Source of the DNA: Solirubrobacterales bacterium
Lineage (GTDB): Bacteria > Actinomycetota > Thermoleophilia > Solirubrobacterales > Solirubrobacteraceae
DNA: 64,000 nt
Direction of reading: 5' to 3'
Assembly: GCA_027315115.1 (NCBI GenBank)
Contig: DAHUYQ010000024.1
Location: forward strand, 62,001-126,000
The number at the start of each line of letters is the position of its first letter. Position 1 is the stretch's first letter. This document shows, one piece after another, positions 7,976-16,449 of this stretch. Under the pieces are notes generated by a model, which made no database searches, was not told the origin of the DNA, and saw nothing but the letters and a program-made list of their open reading frames with translations. The position numbers and the translations under genes were made by a program.

Positions 7976-8776
7976 ATGACTCATCGTTCGACAGTGCCGA
8001 GTCGATCGGATGGGCCTCTGGAAACCCATGTCGAGGACGGCGTGGCAACGCTTGTCCTCGCAAGGACCGAGTCTCGTAACGCCCTCTCCGACGGCTTCCT
8101 CGCGGAGATCGTGGACACACTTTCCGGCCTTGATGAAAGTGGCGATGTCGGCTGTGCCGTGGTCGCTGGCCAGCGGGACTACTTCTCAGTCGGCGCCGAC
8201 ATCCACGAGCTCGCCGCGCGCGATCCCGTGGATGTCCTGCTTGGCCGCCGTGCAGAGCTATGGCGGGCATTGCGCCAGGTACGGCTCCCCCTCGTCGCCG
8301 CCGTGTCTGGTCATTGTCTCGGCGGCGGCTGCGAGTTGGCGCTCTCGTGTGACGTCATCGTTGCGTGCGCGTCGGCGAGCTTTGGACAGCCGGAGACCTC
8401 GCTGGGTCTGATCCCAGGCGGCGGCGGCACGCAGCTGCTCGTCCGGCTGGTCGGTCGAGCGGTGGCGGCGGACATGGTTCTGGCGGATCGAAGGCTTTCC
8501 GGAGAGGAGGCGCGACAGCTCGGCATGGTCACGCAGCTCGTCGAGGATGGAGACTGCATATCTGGTGCCCAGGCGCTCGCGAGGCGGATTGCCGCAAGGC
8601 CGCGGGTCGGGCAGATGCTCGCCAAGCAGGCGTTGAATGCGGCCTTGGAGACATCGCTATCAGGCGGGGTCGCGCTTGAGCGGGCGCTCTACCAGATCGC
8701 CCTCGCCACGGGTGATTCCCGCGCGGCCCTCTCGGAGTTCGCGGCCAAGCGGGCCGAAGGTCGGTCAAGGGTTTGA
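7976..8776 (+). CDS. Enoyl-CoA hydratase/isomerase (crotonase family)
   Basis: The 266-residue crotonase-fold enzyme hydrates or isomerises enoyl-CoA substrates. Both catalytic glutamates of classical hydratases are present, one in GHCLGGGCELALSCD (about residue 120) and one in FGQPETSLGLIPGGGGTQ (about residue 140). The oxyanion-hole loop FSVGADIHEL is also intact. The ATG at 7976 is chosen because AAGGAGG lies eight bases upstream; an in-frame ATG lies at 7946. This is the first gene of the catabolic island. The CoA-transferase and a second crotonase follow. Confidence 0.92.
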   Translation: MTHRSTVPSRSDGPLETHVEDGVATLVLARTESRNALSDGFLAEIVDTLSGLDESGDVGCAVVAGQRDYFSVGADIHELAARDPVDVLLGRRAELWRALRQVRLPLVAAVSGHCLGGGCELALSCDVIVACASASFGQPETSLGLIPGGGGTQLLVRLVGRAVAADMVLADRRLSGEEARQLGMVTQLVEDGDCISGAQALARRIAARPRVGQMLAKQALNAALETSLSGGVALERALYQIALATGDSRAALSEFAAKRAEGRSRV

Positions 8777-8802
8777 CGGGAGGCGGCTAGGCGTGATAAT
8801 TA

Positions 8803-8817
8803 TCGAACTAAGTCCCA
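8803..8817 (+). promoter_or_regulatory. Imperfect second copy of the IclR-type palindrome
   Basis: TCGAACTAAGTCCCA keeps the inner arms of the palindrome at 7878 (GAACT-N-AGT-Y-CC; 10 of 15 positions match). It lies in the short AT-rich gap between the hydratase and the CoA-transferase, 28 bases before the latter's start. It may allow the same regulator to act inside the cluster. Confidence 0.35.
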
Positions 8818-8844
8818 TGATTAATAAGTTGAGGGGGAAGCTGC

Positions 8845-10128
8845 TTGACGTCCTATGACCCGCCTTTGGGAGACCCGTCCGTTGCGGGTGACCGGCCATT
8901 GGCCGGCCTCAAGGTGATCGACTTCACGAGAATTCTCTCCGGCCCATACGCGACGATGCTGATTGCGGATCTGGGCGCTGAAGTCATCAAGGTGGAGCGG
9001 CCCGGCGCCGGGGATGAGACGCGTGGGTGGGGTCCTCCTTTTTGGCGGGGGACCAGCACGTATTTCGCTGCTGTGAACCGCGGCAAGCGCAGCGTGGCCG
9101 TTGACATCGGTCGGCCTGAGGGGCGCGAGTTGGTGTCCGATCTGATCGACACGGCCGACGTGTTGGTCGAGAACTTCCGTCCTGGCGTCACCGAGCGGCT
9201 TGGAATCTCCTATACGGAGGTCCGACGCCGCAATCCGCGCCTGATTTATGCCTCCATCAACGGGTTTGGCTCATATGGGCCGCGTGCCCAGGAGGCCGGC
9301 ACCGAGGTGATCGTCGAGGCCCAATCGGGTCTCATGGCCATGATGGGCGTGCCAGATGGGCCACCTGTGCGCTTCGGGGTCGCGATGGTCGACATCGCCA
9401 CGGGGCTCTCGCTCGTCAACGGGGTGCTGGCAGCGTTGCACGCGCGCTCCCGCACAGGATGCGGACGAATGCTGGAGTTCCCGCTCTATGCGACGGCGAT
9501 AAGCGTGCTGGCCACGGTGATCGCGTCTGCCTGCGTCTCTCCTGAGAGTCAGGAAGGCCGCTTTGGCAGCGGCCATCCGTCGATCGTGCCCTACTCGGCA
9601 TTCGAGGGCCGTGACGGCTGGGTGGTGCTGGGTGCAGTCAACGAGGCCATGTGGTCGCGGCTATGCGAGGCGCTCGAGCTCGACGCTTTGGCCGCCGATG
9701 TACGGTGCGCCACGAACGAAGCCCGCGTCCAGAATCGAGCCCTGGTCGAGAACGCCGTTGCGGCGGCGGTGCGCGGTTGCTCGGTCGATGAGGTGACGAA
9801 GCGGCTTGGCGAGCGGGGCGTGCTCGTCGCGCCCGTGAAGACTGCCGCCGAAGCCGTACAGGACCCCCAGGTTGCCGTGCTCGATCTCCTCGATGAGGAC
9901 GACGGTGTCAAGTTCGCTCGCACGCCGCTGGCTCAGTTCAATTCAAAGACGTTGTCGCGCGCGCCCGAGCTCGGAGAGCACACGGTGGACGTATTGGGCT
10001 CGATCGGCGTCTCTGATGAGCGTCTGACGAGTCTCCTGGACGCTGGAGTGCTGGAGTCATCGCTACACGCGTCCTCGCTCGACAGCGCCGGCATCGCCGT
10101 CGATCTGGCCCAACACGCGAACACGTAA
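8845..10128 (+). CDS. CaiB/BaiF class III CoA-transferase
   Basis: The 427-residue protein is a class III (formyl-CoA transferase type) CoA-transferase, which moves CoA between a donor thioester and a carboxylic acid through an aspartyl-CoA thioester. It starts with the family sequence LAGLKVIDFTRILSGPYATMLIADLGAEVIKVE. NRGKRSVAVDI and DVLVENFRPGV follow, then YGPRAQEAGTEVIVEAQSGLM near residue 150. The candidate catalytic Asp, which usually follows the QSGLM stretch, should be confirmed by alignment. The start is TTG, with GAGGGGGAAG upstream. The gene probably activates the island's substrate as a CoA ester. It is followed closely by the second crotonase. Confidence 0.9.
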   Translation: MTSYDPPLGDPSVAGDRPLAGLKVIDFTRILSGPYATMLIADLGAEVIKVERPGAGDETRGWGPPFWRGTSTYFAAVNRGKRSVAVDIGRPEGRELVSDLIDTADVLVENFRPGVTERLGISYTEVRRRNPRLIYASINGFGSYGPRAQEAGTEVIVEAQSGLMAMMGVPDGPPVRFGVAMVDIATGLSLVNGVLAALHARSRTGCGRMLEFPLYATAISVLATVIASACVSPESQEGRFGSGHPSIVPYSAFEGRDGWVVLGAVNEAMWSRLCEALELDALAADVRCATNEARVQNRALVENAVAAAVRGCSVDEVTKRLGERGVLVAPVKTAAEAVQDPQVAVLDLLDEDDGVKFARTPLAQFNSKTLSRAPELGEHTVDVLGSIGVSDERLTSLLDAGVLESSLHASSLDSAGIAVDLAQHANT

Positions 10129-10140
10129 GGACGCTGAATC

Positions 10141-10896
10141 ATGAATGAGATCGAAGTATCCACGCCTGAGCCCGGCATAGGGCTCGTCAGGCTCCACGCG
10201 TCGGATCGCCGGAATGCGCTCACTGGTGATATGGCACGTGAGCTGATCGCGGCGCTGGGTGCGCTCGACGGTGACCCCACGGTTGGTGGGATCGTCATCA
10301 GCGGCGGTGAGGAGGCGTTCTGCGCCGGCGCCCACCGAGCTGTGCTCGCATCTGCCGAGGAGGGAGATGACGTCGCGGCCCAGCGGGATCTTCTCTCGGT
10401 GTATCAAGTCTTTGAGACTCTGCGCGCGCTGCAGGCCCCAACAGTTGCCTCAGTATGCGGGCCGGCGGTCGGCGCAGGCTTCAACCTCGCGCTGGCGTGC
10501 GACGCGATGTTGGTCGGCGAGAATGCCCATCTGCGCTCTATGTTCCTCGCCAATTCGATCCACCCAGCAGGCGGGCATCTGCGGATGCTGTTTGACGTCG
10601 GTGGTCAGTCTCTGGCCGTACGGATGGCGGCTCTGGACCAGCCGCTCGATGCAAGGGGCGCGCTCGTCGCGGGGCTTGCTGCGGCTATCCACGACCCACA
10701 GCAGACGGAGGCCGAGGCAGTGCGCTTCGTCGCATTGGCTGCCAAGCAGCCTGGCCTGGCCCGGGCGATCAAGCGTTCGGCGCGAGCCGCCGGGACACTC
10801 GATATGCAGGCTGCGGCCGAGTGGGAAGGCGCTGCGCAAATCGAGACTCTGCGCAAGAGGGGGGCGTGTGAAGGGAAGGGTCCAGATGCCCTCTGA
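10141..10896 (+). CDS. Crotonase-fold protein lacking both catalytic glutamates
   Basis: The 251-residue protein is clearly crotonase-like (RRNALTGDMARELIAAL; AFCAGAHRAVL; VGAGFNLALACDAM; HPAGGHLRML). The first catalytic Glu of hydratases is replaced by Asn in GAGFNLAL. The segment holding the second Glu is rewritten as SMFLANSIHPAGGH and has no acidic residue. It is therefore unlikely to be a standard enoyl-CoA hydratase. Isomerase, hydrolase, C-C lyase or thioesterase roles, all known for crotonase relatives, are possible. The ATG follows the CoA-transferase by 12 bases. Confidence 0.85.
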   Translation: MNEIEVSTPEPGIGLVRLHASDRRNALTGDMARELIAALGALDGDPTVGGIVISGGEEAFCAGAHRAVLASAEEGDDVAAQRDLLSVYQVFETLRALQAPTVASVCGPAVGAGFNLALACDAMLVGENAHLRSMFLANSIHPAGGHLRMLFDVGGQSLAVRMAALDQPLDARGALVAGLAAAIHDPQQTEAEAVRFVALAAKQPGLARAIKRSARAAGTLDMQAAAEWEGAAQIETLRKRGACEGKGPDAL

Positions 10897-10938
10897 GGGG
10901 CCGCCTGGCAGCGAACCCCGGGCTAGAATCAGACGAGG

Positions 10939-11832
10939 ATGGCGCGAGACGGCCTGTCAGTCGTAGAGAGAGTCACCATGATTCTCGAAAGGTTCCTGGA
11001 CGAGCGAGCCACCTCGTTGAGCTTCAACGAGGTGGCGACGGGGACACGCCTGAGCCGGTCGACTGCGCACCGGCTGCTCACCGACATGACTGCACGCGGC
11101 ATGCTCGCCCAAGACGCGCAGCGCGATGAGTACAGGCTCGGACCATTGCTGCTCGCCGTCGGCGCATTGACCCGGCAGGTCTCGGGGATGGTGGAGGTTG
11201 CGATGCCGCGGATGGAGTTGCTGCGCAACCAGTTCGGCGAGACGACGTTGATCGCAGAACTGCACGGAGACTCGGTCGTGCCGATCCGTCGCGTGGATGG
11301 CATCCACGAGATGCGCATGAACCAGGAGATCGGTCGCCGCTACCCCGCCTATGCCGGCGCCACCGGTCAGGTGTTGCTTGCGCACCTCTCCCCAGAGGAT
11401 CTGACCGGCTACCTGGCGGGTGCTCGTTTGGAGCGTTTGACCGAGAACACCGTGCGTAGCGTGGAGGAGCTTCGCCTGGCACTCGAGCGGGTACGGCATG
11501 CCGGCGTCGGCATCAGCCGCGGGCAGCGGGTGGCTGAGGCGGTCGCCGTGTCGGCCCCGGTCTTCGACGGCGCCGGCACGCTCGCCGGCGCCCTGACGAT
11601 CAGTGGAGTGGCCTCGCGGTGGGATACCGATCGGACGTTCATCGCCGCACAGGCCGTGAAGGCGGCTGCCGAGACGATCTCACGGGACATCGGCGCGCAT
11701 CCAGCCGCTGATGGCCCTTCTGCCGATGCGCTCAAGGATCCGGCGAGCAGACCCTATGCGCTGCTTTCGCAGCTCTGCGAGGAAGCGTGGGGCGCCGCTC
11801 CGCGACTCAGTACTGCGGCGGAGGCGAGATGA
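10939..11832 (+). CDS. IclR-family transcriptional regulator (first)
   Basis: This 297-residue regulator has an N-terminal winged helix-turn-helix at about residues 6-62 (LSFNEVATGTRLSRSTAHRLLTDM) and an IclR effector domain to about residue 245. Conserved effector parts are RYPAYAGATGQVLLAHL and GVGISRGQRVAEAVAVSAPVF. A tail of about 45 residues follows. Such proteins usually control nearby catabolic genes by binding 15-bp palindromes. The perfect palindrome at 7878 upstream of the gene run that ends here is its likely site (inference). Its 3' end overlaps the convergent cupin gene by 26 bases. Confidence 0.92.
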   Translation: MARDGLSVVERVTMILERFLDERATSLSFNEVATGTRLSRSTAHRLLTDMTARGMLAQDAQRDEYRLGPLLLAVGALTRQVSGMVEVAMPRMELLRNQFGETTLIAELHGDSVVPIRRVDGIHEMRMNQEIGRRYPAYAGATGQVLLAHLSPEDLTGYLAGARLERLTENTVRSVEELRLALERVRHAGVGISRGQRVAEAVAVSAPVFDGAGTLAGALTISGVASRWDTDRTFIAAQAVKAAAETISRDIGAHPAADGPSADALKDPASRPYALLSQLCEEAWGAAPRLSTAAEAR

Positions 11833-12295
11833 TCTGCACGCCGTGACGTTCGCCGGCTGGGATGATGATCGAGAGATCGATCTCGCCAGCATTCGGTGGT
11901 TGTGTCAGCGAGGGGGCTGGCTGGCAGCACTCACGGTAGAACGCCTCGTGTTGCGCGGTTGCAATTATGAGAAAGCGGGCGATGTTGGACTCCACCCGCC
12001 AGGCGTGTATCCCGCCACCTGGCAGATGCACGATGCCGCCGGGGCCGGCGTCCACACGTTGGCCCTCCACTAGCAGGGCCAACTCGCCGTCGAGCACGAT
12101 GAACGTCTCGTCGTCCTCGGGATGCACGTGGAGGGGCGTGGCGCATCCTTTCACAAGTCGAACTTCTAGGATGGAATAGAGCTCTCCGCTTTGCGCGGCG
12201 CTTACCTTGATGATCCAGAGGCCGCCGAGTCCCCACAGCGCCTCGCCGTCGTCAGGCATCGCCATAGTTGGTGTCAGGCATGCTCGCTTGTTCAT
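11807..12295 (-). CDS. Cupin-domain protein of the FAH operon
   Basis: The 162-residue protein is a single cupin with motif 1 as TPLHVHPEDDETFIVLDG (His, His and Glu ligands) and motif 2 as LPGGGIHAWRV. Small cupins in degradation clusters are often isomerases, decarboxylases or dioxygenases, but nothing here singles out one activity. It is the last gene of the minus-strand operon that starts at 15275. GGAGGAG lies five bases upstream of the ATG. A 26-base 3' overlap with the convergent IclR gene means antisense transcription is possible. Confidence 0.82.
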   Translation of the reverse strand: MNKRACLTPTMAMPDDGEALWGLGGLWIIKVSAAQSGELYSILEVRLVKGCATPLHVHPEDDETFIVLDGELALLVEGQRVDAGPGGIVHLPGGGIHAWRVESNIARFLIIATAQHEAFYRECCQPAPSLTQPPNAGEIDLSIIIPAGERHGVQIISPPPQY

Positions 12296-12332
12296 CGTTC
12301 TCCTCCGGAAGGTTCGTTTCGCTTGATCGGAA

Positions 12333-12746
12333 TCACTTCGGCCGCGTCAGCGCGGCCATCAGATCCTCGGCTACGCGCCAATGCGCGCAGATCCGTCCGT
12401 CACGTATCTGCTCGATTTGCATCTGTGCTACGGCTACGTGACGTCCGGTTGGCGGGAGACCAAAGAGAGCGCCGGAATGGGTGCCGTGCATGATCGTGTG
12501 AACGGCGACGGCGTCTTCCTGGCACACAACTCGCAGCACCTCGTATTCAAGGTCGGCGAAAGCGCCACGCAGCGTCCGCACCAAATCCTTCAGCCCGTTG
12601 CGGTCGGTCGGTTGGCTTTCGGTGCGGGGGGTGTGGTTCACATAGTCGTCTGTCAGCAGCTCGTCGAGCAGGTCGACTTCGCCTCTGTTCCACACATAGG
12701 CGAAGTATCTGCGGATCAGTGCTTCATTCTGCTGCGGGACGGACAT
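12333..12746 (-). CDS. SnoaL-like / ester cyclase family protein
   Basis: The 137-residue protein has the NTF2/SnoaL fold pattern: an N-terminal helix RRYFAYVWNRGEVDLLDELLTDDYVNH, the family motif GTHSGALFGLPPTGRHV, and the C-terminal strand RDGRICAHWRVAEDLMAAL. Relatives catalyse ring closure or opening, lactonisation or hydration of polyketide-like compounds, while many have no known role. It starts five bases after the SDR stop in the same operon, which supports a role in turning over the same ketone- or ester-bearing intermediate. Confidence 0.82.
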   Translation of the reverse strand: MSVPQQNEALIRRYFAYVWNRGEVDLLDELLTDDYVNHTPRTESQPTDRNGLKDLVRTLRGAFADLEYEVLRVVCQEDAVAVHTIMHGTHSGALFGLPPTGRHVAVAQMQIEQIRDGRICAHWRVAEDLMAALTRPK

Positions 12747-12750
12747 TGGC

Positions 12751-13527
12751 CTAGGCGCCTATCATGTTGTAGCCGCCGTCGCAGACCATATAGACCCCGG
12801 TCATGTGGGCCGCGTCGTCGGTGGAGAGGAACAGCGCCGCGCCAGCAAGGTCCTGCGCTTGGGGAACACGACCCATCGGTGTCGCCGCTTCGAGCTTTTC
12901 CTTGCGACCGTGCTGCCAATCGTGTCGGCCTGTGATCGCCTCGGTCTGCATGAACCCGGGGGCGAACGTATTGACGCGGACGCTTGGCGCGAAAGCGCTG
13001 GCGTAGGACTTGGTGATCCCCAGCACGCCGTACTTCCCCGCAGCATATTGGGGAGCGCGCGGGCTTCCTTTCACTATCACGGTAGACCCGATGTTCGTGA
13101 TCGCCCCGGAGCCGTCGTCCAACATTCGGGACCCGAACTCGTGAACCATCAGCAATGTGCCCTTGATATCAACCGCGAGCACGTGATCGATGCTCGCCTC
13201 GGTGACTTCGCGCCATGACTTCTGATCTGCTGCCATATCGCCCACGTTATTTATGAGCGCATCGAGTCTGGGCACCAGCTCGTAGGCTTCATTCGCGAGG
13301 CGCTTGATGTCGTCGAAGGACGTAATGTCAGCCTGCAGCATGTGTGCCGTCGATCCAGCCTCCCGGACCCGCTCCGCCGTCTGTTCTGCGCCGCCCTTTG
13401 ACTTGCGGTAATGAACCAACACCGCTGCAGCGCCCTCCTGGGCTGCGCGGACCGCGATCTCGGCTCCAAAGCCGGTGCCGGCGCCGGTGACCAGGACGTT
13501 CCTGCCGTCTAGTCTCCTGCTGATCAT
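12751..13527 (-). CDS. Short-chain dehydrogenase/reductase (first)
   Basis: The 258-residue protein has the classical SDR layout. NVLVTGAGTGFGAEIA binds the dinucleotide, ALINNVGD marks the fourth strand, and the catalytic triad reads Ser in GSTVIV, Tyr in QYAAGKYG and Lys four residues later. The VCDGGYN C-terminus is typical. HYRKSK after the second strand places basic residues where NADP-dependent members often have them. The start overlaps the FAH gene stop by four bases (ATGA), so translation is coupled. Substrate unknown. Confidence 0.92.
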   Translation of the reverse strand: MISRRLDGRNVLVTGAGTGFGAEIAVRAAQEGAAAVLVHYRKSKGGAEQTAERVREAGSTAHMLQADITSFDDIKRLANEAYELVPRLDALINNVGDMAADQKSWREVTEASIDHVLAVDIKGTLLMVHEFGSRMLDDGSGAITNIGSTVIVKGSPRAPQYAAGKYGVLGITKSYASAFAPSVRVNTFAPGFMQTEAITGRHDWQHGRKEKLEAATPMGRVPQAQDLAGAALFLSTDDAAHMTGVYMVCDGGYNMIGA

Positions 13528-14402
13528 TGTTGACCGCCTTTCTTGGTGGGCGCTTGTGGGATGGTGGAGGCGACGAACCGGGTCTCGAAGGAGCCCACGC
13601 CTTCAAGCTGGCTGTTGAGAACGTCACCTGGCCGAAGAAAGCGCTGTGGCGATCGACGATTGCCCACGCCCGACGGCGTGCCCGTGAAGATCAGGTCGCC
13701 AGGCAGCAGAGGGCATACGGTGGACAGCCTCGCAATCAGCTCGGGCACGGCGAACAACATCTGCGACGTGCGCGCCTGCTGCATCGGTTCGCCGTTGAGC
13801 AGGCAGCCGAGCTCCAGATCTTCACGGTCCTCCAGGTCATCGGGGGTGACGAGCCAGGGTCCCGTAGGCCCGAAGCCTGGGAACGACTTGCCGAGGCTGA
13901 ACTGGGGCGAGGGGCCTTCCAGTTGCACGTCGCGGGCCGAAAGGTCCTGGCCTGCGGTAACCCCGGCCACGTGGGACCATGCGTCGTGCTCACTGGCTGC
14001 GAAGGCCCGGCAGCCGATGACGAGCACCATCTCGATCTCCCAGTCGACGCGGTCCCCGACCAATCGGACCTCTGTACCGGGGCCAGTGATGCAGGTGGGG
14101 AACTTCGTGAATGTGGGGGGCGTCTGCGGCAGCTCGTATCCGGCCTCGTCTGCGTGATCTGCGTAGTTGAGCCCAATCGCGAATACCTGGCGAGGGCGCG
14201 GCGAAGGGGCCTGCAGCAGCTCTGGGTCCAGCGGCTGCGCCGGAAGAGGGTTCGCCTTCTGCTCCCACTCCTGGATTTGTCGCCATTCGGCGATGGCGTC
14301 GCTCATGTCAGAGCCGAAGCGTCCTCCGCTGGCACGCTCGAGGTCGATGATGCCGTCCTGCGCCACGAGCACGGCCCGTCCGGCATGGTTGGCCAGTCGC
14401 AC
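13524..14402 (-). CDS. FAH-family hydrolase (second in operon)
   Basis: The 292-residue protein belongs to the fumarylacetoacetate hydrolase family, whose metal-dependent members cleave C-C bonds in 1,3-diketones, decarboxylate, or hydrate dienoates. Diagnostic segments are FAIGLNYADHADE, the metal-binding DWEIEMVLVIG, QDLSARDVQ, GKSFPGFGPTGPW and FTGTPSGVG. It starts three bases after the stop of the other FAH gene. Two different FAH proteins in one operon suggest successive steps on a ring-cleavage product (inference). Confidence 0.9.
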   Translation of the reverse strand: MRLANHAGRAVLVAQDGIIDLERASGGRFGSDMSDAIAEWRQIQEWEQKANPLPAQPLDPELLQAPSPRPRQVFAIGLNYADHADEAGYELPQTPPTFTKFPTCITGPGTEVRLVGDRVDWEIEMVLVIGCRAFAASEHDAWSHVAGVTAGQDLSARDVQLEGPSPQFSLGKSFPGFGPTGPWLVTPDDLEDREDLELGCLLNGEPMQQARTSQMLFAVPELIARLSTVCPLLPGDLIFTGTPSGVGNRRSPQRFLRPGDVLNSQLEGVGSFETRFVASTIPQAPTKKGGQQ

Positions 14403-14405
14403 CGT

Positions 14406-15275
14406 TCAGCTCCGGTCGTCTGCGGGCGTGAGGTCCGGATGGCCCTCGGCCCATGAGACGATCGGATTGCGGAGAACTCCGACCTTCTCGATTTCGGCTT
14501 CGACGATATCGCCCGGCTTGAGGTAGTTGGCGAATGGATCGTCGCTGAAGCCAGCGACGCCGGAAACGGTGCCTGTGGAGATGATGTCGCCTGGCGCGTA
14601 GCCCATCGGCGAGTAGTGGCTGATGATCTCGGCGACCGTGACGGACATCCTGCCAGTGTGCGACTCCTGCCTCAGCTCGCCGTTGACGCGCAGTCGCATG
14701 TTGAGGTCGGCAGGATCTCCAACCTCGTCAGGAGTCACGATCCAGGGACCGATGGGACAGAAGGTGTCGATGCTCTTGGAGAGGCAGAAGACTCCTGACT
14801 TCATCTCCTCTCGCTGGATGTCCCGCGCAGTGATGTCGTTGAAGATCAGGTAGCCCGCGATGTAATCCTGAGCTTCCGCTGGCGAGAAGAACTTTCCTGC
14901 CTTCCCAATCACCACTGCGAGCTCGAGCTCATAGTCGAGCTCGTTCGTCAGCGGCTCTGGGTAGACGATCGGATCGTCTGGGCCGATGATTGCATCGACG
15001 TTCTGGAAGAACACGATCCAAGGCAGGACCGGATGCGACCAGTTGACGTTCTTGGACTCCTCGTGGTGCTCGCGGAAGTTCCCTGCGGTATGGAAGAACT
15101 TGCGCGGAGCCAGAGGCGCCCGAAGCGTCACGGCGGCCAGGGGCGCCGAATCGCCGGTCTCGCGCACCCGCCCTCCGAGCTCGAAGTAGGTTCGCATGTC
15201 CGGCACGTCCAACTGCACGACTTCGTCTCCGGCGACTCGTCCGACTCGTCCGTCGTCGTAGGTGATCAGTCTCAT
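14406..15275 (-). CDS. FAH-family hydrolase (first in operon)
   Basis: This 289-residue FAH-family protein carries HTAGNFREHHEES in place of the more common GLNY.DH motif. Its metal-binding acids are in NELDYELELAVVIG. The C-terminal active-site region includes FNDITARDIQ, GPWIVTPDE and STGTVSGV. The ATG at 15275 (MRLITYDDG) is preferred over one 69 bases upstream because the promoter and operator occupy the intervening bases. It is the first gene of the five-gene minus-strand operon. Confidence 0.9.
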   Translation of the reverse strand: MRLITYDDGRVGRVAGDEVVQLDVPDMRTYFELGGRVRETGDSAPLAAVTLRAPLAPRKFFHTAGNFREHHEESKNVNWSHPVLPWIVFFQNVDAIIGPDDPIVYPEPLTNELDYELELAVVIGKAGKFFSPAEAQDYIAGYLIFNDITARDIQREEMKSGVFCLSKSIDTFCPIGPWIVTPDEVGDPADLNMRLRVNGELRQESHTGRMSVTVAEIISHYSPMGYAPGDIISTGTVSGVAGFSDDPFANYLKPGDIVEAEIEKVGVLRNPIVSWAEGHPDLTPADDRS

Positions 15276-15291
15276 GTCACCACTTTCTCTA

Positions 15292-15310
15292 GACAAAAAT
15301 GACTTTCGCT
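15292..15310 (-). promoter_or_regulatory. Operator upstream of FAH operon (IclR motif, copy 1)
   Basis: Read on the minus strand this is AGCGAAAGTCATTTTTGTC. It matches the site at 16450 (AGCGAAAGTCGTTTTCGTC) at 17 of 19 positions. Both contain a 15-bp pseudo-palindrome of the form CGAAA-N5-TTTNG. It lies directly downstream of the -10 box of the FAH operon, as expected for a repressor site. Confidence 0.65.
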
Positions 15311-15313
15311 GGC

Positions 15314-15343
15314 AATATATCGGAGTATGCAGCCGTGTGTCCA
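15314..15343 (-). promoter_or_regulatory. Promoter of the FAH operon
   Basis: On the minus strand TGGACA (15338-15343) and TATATT (15314-15319) are separated by 18 bases. This is a good match to a primary-sigma promoter and an AT-rich exception in G+C-rich DNA. The operator at 15292-15310 starts four bases further downstream. Confidence 0.6.
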
Positions 15344-15462
15344 TCGCAGCGGGCCGGATCGCCGTCCTTGGCTAGGATGGCTGGCCGCGCACCGGCAGAG
15401 ATCTGGTCGCGGGCGGGTCTAGCTGTGCGACAAGGCAATGGCAAACGAGGGGCGTCGATCCG

Positions 15463-16242
15463 ATGAGCCCGAGATACCAGGTGGAGGCGCTCTCTCGCGG
15501 GCTGCGCCTGCTGGCCCTGTTCTCTGACCGACGTGGTTCGCTGATGCTCAAGGAGATGGCTGGTCTAGCCGACCTCCCGATGCCGACAGTGTTCCGTCTA
15601 GCCGCCACGCTGGAGGCGGCCGGCTACTTGGAGCGCTTGGACGATGGCTCTTATCGCCCTGGGCTGGCCGTGCTCACGCTGGGGTTCGCGGCTCTGCGAA
15701 GCCACGACGCGCTCGAGGCGGCCGACCGGGTCCTGCATCGCCTCGCGACCGAGACCATGCAGACGGTGAACATGGGCTCCCTGCGCGGGACGCGCGTGCT
15801 CTACTTGGTTCGGGTGCGCAATGACGCGAGCATCGTGACCGCAAACCTCCAAGTGGGCTCCACGCTCCCGGCGATCCATACGTCGATAGGGAAGTTGCTG
15901 CTGGCGTTTCTCGACGCGGACGCATTCGCCGCTCTTGAGCCCCAACTCGACTTCACCGGGAACGCCGGGCCGAACGCTGTGCGTTCGCTCGATGCGCTTC
16001 AAGACCATCTTGTCGCGATTCGCGAGCAGGGGTACGCCATCCAGAACGAGGAGGTCGCCTACGGGCTACGCTCGGTGGCGGCGCCGGTTAGGGGCAAGGA
16101 CGGCGGGGTTGAGTACGCGGTCAACATCGCGGTCCCAGCAGCTCAGGTGGAGCTTGCAGAGTTGACGGACCGACTGCTGCCGCCTCTTCTTTCGACCTGC
16201 CAAGAGCTCTCGCTGCGACTGGAGTCGCCAACGCTCCGATAG
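15463..16242 (+). CDS. IclR-family transcriptional regulator (second)
   Basis: The 259-residue regulator has a winged helix-turn-helix at about residues 5-60 (EALSRGLRLLALFSD; LPMPTVFRLAATLEAAGYLER) and a C-terminal IclR effector domain with AIHTSIGKLLLAFL, GYAIQNEEVAYGLRSVAAPV and AVNIAVPA. It is divergent from the FAH operon and is followed by the ABC importer operon. Near-identical 19-bp operators flank it on both sides. That layout makes it the likely repressor of both the catabolic operon and the transporter (inference from the sequence repeats). Confidence 0.92.
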   Translation: MSPRYQVEALSRGLRLLALFSDRRGSLMLKEMAGLADLPMPTVFRLAATLEAAGYLERLDDGSYRPGLAVLTLGFAALRSHDALEAADRVLHRLATETMQTVNMGSLRGTRVLYLVRVRNDASIVTANLQVGSTLPAIHTSIGKLLLAFLDADAFAALEPQLDFTGNAGPNAVRSLDALQDHLVAIREQGYAIQNEEVAYGLRSVAAPVRGKDGGVEYAVNIAVPAAQVELAELTDRLLPPLLSTCQELSLRLESPTLR

Positions 16243-16410
16243 CGCCCGAGGCTCGCTCAAGGTTGTGCTGCGGGCCGCGGATGCATGCTGCGCGACGGGC
16301 TGTTTCCCCGGGCTAGTCTCGGGGTCCGATGGGGGCAAGGCGCAAGCTGCGTGGCGCGGTAGTTTCGCCCGCGCGTGCGGCGTCTCGCTACAGGGCGCCA
16401 CGGGTGGGCC

Positions 16411-16439
16411 TTGCACGCGTCGGGCTGGGCTGCTAACAA
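16411..16439 (+). promoter_or_regulatory. Promoter of the ABC importer operon
   Basis: TTGCAC (16411-16416) and TAACAA (16434-16439) are separated by exactly 17 bases, a good primary-sigma promoter. The tandem operators begin eleven bases after the -10 box, the same arrangement as at the FAH operon. Confidence 0.6.
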
Positions 16440-16449
16440 TTTCCCCACA

